Assembly: GCA_949987565.1 (NCBI GenBank)
Contig: OX465112.1
Span: 12,354,536 to 12,418,535, forward strand
DNA from: Luidia sarsii
Lineage: Eukaryota > Echinodermata > Asteroidea > Paxillosida > Luidiidae
Direction: 5' to 3'
DNA length: 64,000 bases
The notes beneath the pieces are model-generated. The model made no database searches. It was not told where the DNA came from and was given only the letters and a program-made list of their open reading frames with translations. Position 1 is the first letter of the stretch, and the number at the start of each line of letters is the position of its first letter. Of this stretch, positions 48,301 to 58,800 are shown piece by piece. The position numbers were made by a program, and so were the translations under genes.

Positions 48301-51300
48301 ACCAGACTGTTAAAGAGAGTTACGTTTGGAGCAGGGATAAACCTCGTGTGTTAAAGGGGGAAAATGGAAAATGATCCAGTCTATAGGGCCGTTTCAACCG
48401 TCCCAAATAAATGCGATTATTTGGATCACGATTTGAATCGCGATCCAAACTCCACTTTTTGTCTGTGTGTAGACACATTAAACATTATTATTAGTGGGAT
48501 TTGTATCGCGATTCGGACTCCACTATTAGTGAGATTTTCCCAAATAATTGCGTTAATTTGCGATGCGGTGTGTATGGGAATGCTCCACTGAATCGTACCA
48601 TTTTTTTTAAAATCCCATAATGCACCGTTCGCGCTCTGATTGACATGAAGTTCTATGCCAAATATGTCTCCCTGCATGGGCCACACACAAGGACACACCC
48701 ACCATTTGACCACAAATGCTGACCTCAATTGGCTCGCAGTGGCTCGCAATTGGGCAGTGGAAATGGCCCTCCTAACGGGATTGACATCGACAGGAATAAT
48801 GGGATTAAACAAAAAAAAGTGTAAACAACTGCAAAGGCTTTTCCATGTTGTTGACAATATACACGTACAGTAGAATGTATAACGAATGCCTAGATATACT
48901 GAACATGCCTTATGGCTCCTGATTTTTATGTACACAATATGTGGCCGCAACTGCTATAACAAACGACCGCTATTCCGAACAATTTTCATAGGTCCCGGGA
49001 TGCTCGTTATATAGCATGGAGGATGATAATAGCGACGTTCCACTGTAGAGAGTTCATGAATGCTTTTGGCTTGGATGGCTTTTGGCATTGAGCATTCATG
49101 TTCATGCCATGAATGTTACTGGAGCGTGAGGGACATTGATTGATGTCTGCTTTCTTAGAGACAAGAAGTGTGAAAAGCAATCTCCCATAAGAGTGCAGTT
49201 TTTTTCAAGGGGATGTGGAGGGAAAATAACCCTGTTCATTTGTTGGCTGCATCCCATAAAAGCAGTATTCTTAGTAAAATGACACTGGTGACTATTTTTT
49301 TGGTTAGTTTATTCTTTCACTTTATTTGAAAGGAGCATTTTTATGATTTCATTTTGCAGCGTCAGCTGAAAGTTTCAAAGGTCAAAACTGCAAACCAGCT
49401 TCACCTTTGTCAGGGAGCGCATGTTGTTTAATGGTGGAGATCTGAGAAATATTTTGAAAACGTTTCTGGTCCTTGTGGCAACCTTTTTCTTTTGTGAAAA
49501 TAGCAAGGAAAATTTGACTGGACCCTGGACTCGAATCCGGAGACCTCTGGTTTACCATACCAGTGCTGTATCAACCTGGGCTATCCAACCCTTAGAGGGG
49601 GGGGGGGGGGAGGGCTTCCTACATAATTAGTCGTCCTATCTTTGATGGGGTGGGGGGCTCCTGTCAGAAGCATTTAACCATTAGCTGCCTTATATCTCTA
49701 GGGATCGCACCCTCATTTTTAATCAGCTCCAGATGTAAACTGGGCCACTGAACTTAAGGGATTAGCAGTTCGTTCCTCTTTTTTTTTAAACAAAAGTTTT
49801 TTCTTTAGCCGCATTTCCACTAGACTAGACAATGGTTAAATTTCCAATTTGACCGTCATTCCTGCTTGGACTTTTGAGTCGGTCAATTTAACCGAGATGA
49901 TGGTTAAAGTAACCGAGCTGGCAAAAATTATTGTGTGCACACAGTGCAAGTATGCCGAGTTGCGTTTTACCGAGTTGTGCATTTTCACTGACGGCTCAGT
50001 TAAACTTACCTGGGGTAGATTTCACGAAGCCTTACGATGTATTGTAACTCAACTTACGATTGATAACCCATCGTAAGTTGTGATACACTATGGTTTCTGT
50101 GCATCATTCATCGCCTTGCGATTGATCGTAAGTTATGATGGGTTTGGTGAAATTGACGTCTGGTCACTTTTACTTGGCAGAGGTTGGCCGGTAAAAGTAA
50201 CCATTCAGCTCGGTTAAGGTAACTGAGAGGAAATTTAACTGGGCCATTTCCACTGGACATAATGGAAAAATCTTCTCAGTTACTTTGACCAAAATAAGTT
50301 CAGTGGAAACGCGGCTTGTTTCAAAACAAAGCCACCTCTGTTGTTCCTGCATCAGAGCAGAGGTATCAAAGTGAAGCAAAATGGGTCACAATTCTTAACA
50401 AATCATGCACGCGATACAACAAAATTAACAAATTGATTTACCCGCTAGGTCGCCCGTTCACGAAAAGGGCCGCCTATCAACAATTCTGCATAAATTTGAA
50501 TACATTCTCGAGTTTAACACGAAAAAAAAAAACCCAAACAAGATAACATGACGCTTACACTTTCCAGGCCTGGCTACTTTTGTGTTGAAAGACACGGTGC
50601 CCCGTTTAACCCCTGGAAGGGTTTAACTGGTACTCGGTAATCCTATTTAATATGACACGTTCGGATTTGTAATTCGATCAAATGCGAGTTAGTGGCCTGT
50701 AATTGGCCTTTGGATCTGGCCGGCATGCGGAGAAGGGGCCAGAACATGGAGAGGGTCATCCTTATTTCCCTGCGAATTGATAATGATCATGATTTTCTTG
50801 AAGGGGAAAAACGAGTAACCATCAGCTTGGAAATAGCAAGGGCTATGAGTGGGTTACGTACGGGGGCTCCATCAGTATCGTAGGCTGTAAAGTGTAAGCC
50901 TCTTTGAGCTTTATTTACACACGATGGTTGACAAAACAAATATTTTGCACTGTCAATTCACAGCAGATTTTTTGTTCATGTCAGTTTTGTCTCAACTGAA
51001 CATTTCTTTGCTTTGAAATTTTGTTTACCCCCCCCCCCCAAAAAAAGGGAAGAGTTGTTGGAATGTTAATGTTTATGGTCACAGAAAATGTACTTAAGAT
51101 CTGTTGTTGCCTCTCTTTTCAGGAAGTTACTGAAGAAGATACAATTACATGATTGCTTTCTGTTGACACAGTTTTTCAGTGAAGAAGTGCAGTTAACTAT
51201 TCCCGGAAATACTGTACAATTGAATGTTTACACTCCAGGTTAAATTTTTCCAGGTCATTCACGGTTTTAATCCATTGTATTGGAACAATTTCACTTCCTT

Positions 51301-52740
51301 GAACATTGTGGAGACCCCAGTGTAAAGGACTTTTGTTGGGATTTATTTGAAACTCAAAAGGGGTTTTTGCCTAAATCTTCCCTAGCTGTGTCTGAAATGT
51401 GACATCCTGGTTTCAGTGGAAGATTTTTTATAGTTTGAATAAGGCTGGAAAGCTTAGGTCTAAAAAAAAAGAGATTATTAGAACCATGCACAGACTTTTA
51501 TTTGATTCACTACCTTCACCATAGGCCAGGGTTCCCGTGCATATCAAACTGTGAGGCAGCCCACCTCACTGCTTTGATGGGCCACCACAGGTGTTTGTCT
51601 CCAAGACTTGCCACCTTCACAAAGCCTTATCCGATGCATCGTAACTCAACTTACGATGGATAGCCCATCGTAAGTTGTGATAGGATGCATGGTTTCTGTG
51701 CGTCGCTCATCGTCTTGCGATTGGTCGTGAGTTACGATGGATTTGGTGAAATTGATCACAGGGGTCAAATTAGAATCATGCTTGAAAAACAAATTACACC
51801 AAAAAAATAAGTGCAAAGGGGCTGTGCATGATAAACCGGTATCTACATGTACTGTACATGTACATAATTATTGGTTGACAAATTCCCTGCCCAATCTGTG
51901 ATCCAATTTCATAGAGTGGGAAATTTTGCCAATCAAGAAATGTCTTCCCTGGTTAAAACGCGATTGCCAACCATATTTCACTTGATGCTTGATGCTTGTT
52001 GTACTTGATTTGTATTCTAATATTGGTTGCTTCACATAAAATACAAGTGGAACTTAGGCTGGCAACCTGATTTTTTTGAGGAAGATTTTTCATGCCTGAG
52101 CAAATTTTGGTGCTTAAGAGGCTCTATGAAAATGGCCCCTGTTCTATATGCTTTGCCTTTCAGAAAGCCTTTTGAAATTCTCACCCATTGAGAGTGTACC
52201 TGCTAGGATTGAAACATCAGACTTCCTAACTTATCAGGATTTGTCTCAAAATTTGAGAATGCCTGACGATTGCATCCCCGTAGGACCTCTCTCAAAGGCA
52301 GGACACCTTTCTCTGAAGGCTTTTTTTTATCATTATAGAGTGATTTTCTGATCAGTAACATTATAACTTTATATTTTGAATATAATTTTTTATAAGGGGG
52401 AGGATCGGGTGTTAGTGAGGGCGATTCTTTATCCTGGAGCGATGAGTCATGGGGAATGAAACACCGTTTCATTCATGCTTGGCTTATTGTTCTTCGACTT
52501 TGCTTTCCTCCGCGGGACCGGCACAGAGCCCAGCGACAACGATGCCCACGCAATGCAATTAGGCCTCCAAGGACCCCTCAACCTCTCGCCTCACACATGC
52601 GGCCCATATTTCAACCCAGACATAGGCCATCATTTCTCTCAGTCTAGTCCGTCTCTTTATTTCTGTCTGTCTCTCCCCCCTCTCTTTCCCCCCCCTCTCT
52701 CTCTCTCTCTCCCCCTCTCTCTCTCCCCCTGTCCTTCTCC

Positions 52741-52773
<33 letters not shown>

Positions 52774-52815
52774 TCTCTCCCTCTCTCTATCTATCTTCTC
52801 CCATTTCTCTCTCTG

Positions 52816-52881
<66 letters not shown>

Positions 52882-55800
52882 CCTATCCTTCCTTCTCTCC
52901 CTCTCTCCCTCTCTCTTTCTCTCCCTCTCTCTCTCTCCCTTTTTTGTCTGTCTCTGTCTCTCTGTCTCACTCTCTCCCTATGTCTCTATGCCTGCCTATC
53001 TGTCTCTCTGTTTCTAACTTTCTTTTTTCCTTCCTCTCTTTCTTTATCTCTGTTTATCACTGTCTCTTTCTCTCTCATCCTCTATCTGTCTCCCTCTCTT
53101 TATTTCACTCCCTTCCTCTCTGTGTCTATCTCTGTCTCTCTGTCTCTCTGTCTCCATCTATTGCACTCTAGTCTTTTGCATTGTGGCACTGTCTCAATTT
53201 GTTTTCAAGATACATGTGCATAATGTTCAAAAGCAATGCCCAATGAGAGGCTAGTTAAAGTCGTTGGCACAGAGCCAAATTTCCCCCTCATGAATATTCA
53301 TGCCCGGGGATGGAGGAGGGGGTGGTTCATGTTTGAGAATGGTCTCTGTTTTCTTTGGTCGGCTGACGGCAGGGGTATGGGCAAGAGACAGGAGCTCAAT
53401 AATTCTCTTCCCTGTTTAGGATTAAGCCCTCGGGCCACGCAGACTTTTTCCTGTTAGTTTTTTCTCCTTCTTCAGCAGCCAACACTGACCCAAGCCTTCA
53501 GTTAAATGCGCAAATTCTTTTCCCTTTAATCACTTATTCAAATTTATTCGGATTTGTAAACAGTCCCAAAATAGGTACAATTATCTATGTCTAAAAACAG
53601 CAATGGATTTGATGGAATATCATACCCACTGAATTGTTGAAAGACATCAGAATCTCAGGATACTATGAAATTGTGATATATTTTTTAAACCAAGGTTATA
53701 CTCCTGTACAAGATTAAGAAATTATTGAAACTAATTATCTGTAGTCTGCTTATTTACATTTACATATTTACAATCAATGTCAGTATTTTCAGGTTCTCAG
53801 CAAATCAGAGAAGATTGAAAATTGACTGGTAAAATTGTATCAATGATTTTGTTATCATCATCATAGAGCCTTTGACCGGACAGGGATTTGTACCCAGGCC
53901 TCTGATTTTGCATTTGTTAGCATTTTTCTGAAAATTTAGCTCTCTGTAGGTTATTAATTTGATAACATTTGAAGGTTTGCATGGTGGAAATACCAATTAT
54001 CTTCTTGCGTATGAGGCAAGCAGCACTTAAAGGTACTGCTGTCTTAAGTTGTTGTCGTTCGCCTGGGCTCAATCAGAAGAGCGAGACCAGTTACCAGGGC
54101 CAACCAACTAGGAGGTCGACAACATGGGCCCCATACCAATTATGAGGTTTGTGGTGACACTACGTACATCATCTCTTATGAGAAGGAGTATGGCTCTGTT
54201 AAAAAAGAACCTCTTTGTAGCTTTTTTGTTTATTTGAAGGGTACTTGGCCACAGGTCCCGCATTCCTACTTGGCTATATCTGTATTTAGCAGTTTTCTAA
54301 TGATACGGCAGAGGTACAGGCTCTTCTCAGAGCCACACTCATTCTCAGAAGAGATTCCACACATAGTATTGCTGCGCACCTCTCGCATTATGCATCCAAT
54401 ACACAAATCTCCACATCTCATCTGGAGTGGCCGGCTCTTCTCAGAGCCACACTCATTCACAGAAGAGATTCGACGCATGGTGCCACTACAAACCTCTTAC
54501 ATTATGAATCCACCATACAAATCTCCACATCTCATCTAGAGTGACCAGCTCTTCTCAGAGCCACACTCATTCACTGAAGAGATTCGACGCATGGTTCACT
54601 ACAAATCTCTTACATTATGAATCCACCATACAAATCTCCACATCTCATCTAGAGTGACCGGCTCTTCTCAGAGCCACACTCATTCACTGAAGAGATTCGA
54701 CGCATGGTTCACTACAAATCTCTTACATTATGAATCCACCATACAAATCTCCACATCTCATCTAGAGTGACCGGCTCTTCTCAGAGCCACACTCATTCAC
54801 AGAAGAGATTCGACGCAGTGGCCATCGCCTCTTGCGCTGGAAACCGATCGTGCAAACCCCAGCACACGTACTTGGCTGTTCTGTCGGTTGTTCATCTCTC
54901 TGGCTTGGAACAATTGGGTCTGCATAACTTGACACTTGCTGTGTGACTGACAGTGTTCGGTCTGCCCCCCCCCCCCCCGACCCACTTCAAAATGACCAAC
55001 ACGCACGTGCTCTGAAAGCCAAAGATGTACAACCCCCCCCTCCCTGCCCCATCATTTTTTGTCTGTCTTGTTTCTCTCCGTGTATGCGTTTGATTGATTT
55101 GTTTGTCGCCAAAGTGCTGTTAACCTCTGAGCGAAAAGCTGCCGCGCAAATGTTTGAAATTTCTTAATTTCATTATCGCCCACGGGTACGGTTGAGGGAT
55201 GGGGTTGGGGAGAGTTGTGTATATTTGAATGTTTATTTCTTTTTCCATTTGCACATTTCACATGTATTAAAATCTGTGCGACTTTTTTTTTTTCTGAAGA
55301 GATTTGCTCCTTGACTGGAGCAGATTTCTGGTGTTATTTTATTTATTATTATTATTTTTTTATTTGCAAAATGTACATCAGTGCTCAGTGACTGTTACAA
55401 GAAAAGCAATTGCTGATAATGTACAGTCTTGTTACATTATTTAAATAACGAAGAGACAAAAGGCCTAAAATTTATTATGTAGCACCAGCAGTGCCCTCCC
55501 TCTCCCTCTCCCTCTCCCTCTCCCTCTCCCTCTCCCTCTCCCTCTCCCTCTCCCTCTCCCTCTCCCTCTCCCTCTCCCTCTCCCTCTCCCTCTCCCTCTC
55601 CCTCTCCCTCTCCCTCTCCCTCTCCCTCTCCCTCTCCCTCTCCCTCTCCCTCTCCCTCTCCCTCTCCCTCGCTGTCTCTTTCATGCCCTTTTTACCCTTG
55701 CAACCTCACTCCATCTCAACCTCTCACCTTCTCTCATTCTGCGTAGATGGTGAAAGAGAACAAGGACTTAAAGCGTAAGAGCTCAGCTTTCCTCGCCCGT

Positions 55801-58800
55801 GCCGGGGAGGACTTGGTGCGACAGTTTGAGCTTTCGCTGGATGAAGGCGGAGAGGAGGAGGAGACCGAGAATGGGGCCGACCCGCACCAGATCAAGGAGC
55901 TCAATGCCAGGATACAAGGTTAGGCTACCATAGACCTCGGGGAATACAAATTAACAACAGCAAAGAGACGCGGACCAAACACAAATGCCGGGAAGACAAT
56001 ATCACAGAGTGGACAAACACAGGGGATGTGTCAGGCCATGAGATGGACAAGGAGGGATGGAGAAAGCTGGTTGCATGGTCAGCTGTGGCAGACTAAAAGG
56101 ACAGATGACCAAGGATGGTATGGGTTAATAAAGGATGAAATGGAATTAGATACCTGTACAGTATGGGGTGGGATGGTTTGGGAATATGAATTCATGACAG
56201 CATGGGAAGGCAGCTTATAAGTTGTGCAAATACAAAGGTAACCCCATGGTTTAAAAAAAAAAAGTTTTCCAATTTTCATGATCTCATTTCCTGAGTATTA
56301 TCATCTTTTTTTTCACGGCTATCTGTGACTTCCCCATCTCTCATCTGCCTCCCTCGCCACAAGGAACTGTGTCTCTCATCCTCTCCCCCTCCCCCTCCTT
56401 CCTCCACCAGATCTGAAGGACCAGCTGATAGCCACCAAGAGAGACCTGGAGCATGTCCTGGTGGAGAGGGACGAGGCCCGGGAGGAGACCATTGGCATAT
56501 CGCAGCAGGGCAAGCATTTTGCCGAGCAGGTGAGGTCCAGTTTCATACACTCTAAAGCCCCGTTCACACTGGCCTTTTTTTCACTGAAACTTACCAAGAC
56601 TACAGGAACTTTTCCCATTTTAAGTCCAGTGTGAACAGACTGGGACATTTTCCTCTCAGTTAAAACTGAACTCGACAAAACTGAACTTACCTCGCAGCTT
56701 AGTATTATAGAGCTGATTGCACACCAAGCACATGCTTTGGCATGAGAAGCCTAGCTTTGTTAAATGGTATTGCCAGCTGACCTTTGACTTGTGGTTTGTG
56801 CTAAACACTGGATTTTCAAACACAACACAGCAAGCATTGGGTGAAATATAGTTGGAAATCTTATTATGACAGGAAGAATAGATCTATGCATTTAGCCATG
56901 CACAATGAAACGTGTCTCTAATGTTGTGAAGCACTTTGAATTTTCCTTCAGTTATGAAGAAAAAAAAGAGATGCACTGCCTGGATGTTAGTAGATAGGCT
57001 ACCCTGAACCTTTTTATGTGGGTGGCAGATATCGGCGCACTGCCCTCACTCTAAGCTTAGCCCACTTGTCAAAGCCCCTTTACATCATCACCCCTACAGT
57101 CATAATTGGCCCACTATCCATAGCGAATGCCCTTTGTGGAACCTTGTTCAGGAACACCTCCACATCCTCCTGCATCAATCCGATCCATTCTGAAGTGGTA
57201 CAGCCAGGGGCACTGAGAAAATTCTAAAAAAGATACCCTCTGACAAATCTTTGGAGATTCAATTCCGGTTACAGATTTTTTTTTATCCTATATAGGCATA
57301 CACTGCATCTTCCCTTTTTCCCCTTACTTATCACCTTGGTTGTGGGAACCTCTTTGTGCTCAATTGCCATCCTAGTGAGACATCTCTAAAAGGCAGAGCC
57401 GGGAAGGTCCTCCCAGGACGAAAGCACCTGCCTTTTTGAAAACAAAACATTGAGATGGATGGGCTTGAGCCTGTGTGGTCTTGCTGTGTAATGTGGCAAC
57501 GGAAGGTCTCTTCCAATTAAGGGTCGGACGTTTAAACGTTTAACCGTTTAAACAAAAAAATGAAAAAATCTGTTTAGAGATTTTTCTAAACGTTTAAACG
57601 AAACTTAGGGCCTGCTGTTGAACAAAGTATACGGTAATTAATCTGGGTCATTTTTTTTTCTGAAGTTGCTCCGAAAGTGTCTTTCCGAAACACTTTAGCT
57701 CCGCCGGTCAAATCAGACGAACTCTCCATTTGATCAAGCCAATGTGGTGACCGCTGCGCGCACGGCAGAGGAGGCGGTTTTGTGTGTCTGTACTGTGTGT
57801 CCCGCCGGCCGCCTGCTCAACTACATGTACAGTACAGAATGCAACACGGGTGCGCCGCTCATCACATGGTGATTGTCCAATCACAACCTTTCATGGCACG
57901 AGAGTGATGCGTCCCTATCGCGGTGCTTTTCAATTTCATGCAGCCAAATCACACTCGAATAAAGAAAATAGAAATAAGATTAAGAAGGCAAACGGCAGGC
58001 AACAAACAATTATTGTTTATTCCTACGGCCGGGTGACGCGCTGTTGGGATTTGAAAAACACCACTTCATGCCCATGCTATTTGTTTGTATTTCTCTGAAA
58101 TTGAAAAGTTTACCGCCTGCCCGCCTGCCCGCCTGCCAAATTCACGACGGCAATTGCCGTCATGCTCTCACCAATTGCCGCAGTGTCCTTATATTTGGAG
58201 GATTTTCACGGCAACGAATTGCCGTGCCCTTTTATAGCACATTGCTGCCATGCGGCCCTTTCGGCCGACGGGTTAGTTGGGCCTTGGAGGTAGGGGCAGA
58301 TCTGACTGCCGGCCAGCGCTGGCGTTAGCACAGAGCGCAAGACCGCTGTGTGCAGCACACATGGAAGCTTCACCGTACCGTGCGCACTGCCAGCTAAACA
58401 TTGCGCAGTTTCATGTCAACGAACTTTTCGTCTGTGGGTACCAGTGAATCTTGGACATCGCTGGCTGTACCAAACAACGGGTACCAGCGGTAGTTGGGAG
58501 CGATTTACGTTGCACGATAGATAGATTGCGCAATAACACGTGGTTGGGTTGCGTGTGAAAGTAGAATCACAGAGCTGTAAAAAGCTTGACAGCATGGACT
58601 ATTCCATTAGGCTTAGAGGGGTATGACTTTATACATTAATAAGCTCTGATAATTTCCTCATTTAGGGTGGACCTAGCTGTTTACAAATCCATCTTTACAA
58701 AACATGTAGGCTATTGAGAATGTTTTTTTTTTTTTATTTCCCCGGAAAATCTATTTTCACATAATTATTTTTGTCGTCAGGATGACTAGCACCCCTGCCA

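Larger units (their letters stand above)
21912..55746 (+). other. Shootin intron 3, giant repeat-rich intron
   Basis: About 33.8 kb lies between the donor of exon 3 and the acceptor TTCTGCGTAG of exon 4. In the protein the two exons are continuous (ASK then MVKENKDLKRKS, as in vertebrate shootin-1), so no exon is missing here. The interval holds most repeats listed separately. I found no nested protein-coding gene on either strand. Confidence 0.8.

Noticed and set aside
48010..48354. 114-codon plus-strand frame in unique sequence
   Set aside because: No recognisable domain, no clear splice sites and the flanking shootin exons are already continuous; kept only as a possible non-coding island.
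57784..58328. Frames inside the hAT-like element as a transposase
   Set aside because: Short, overlapping and without any recognisable transposase or BED-finger motif.
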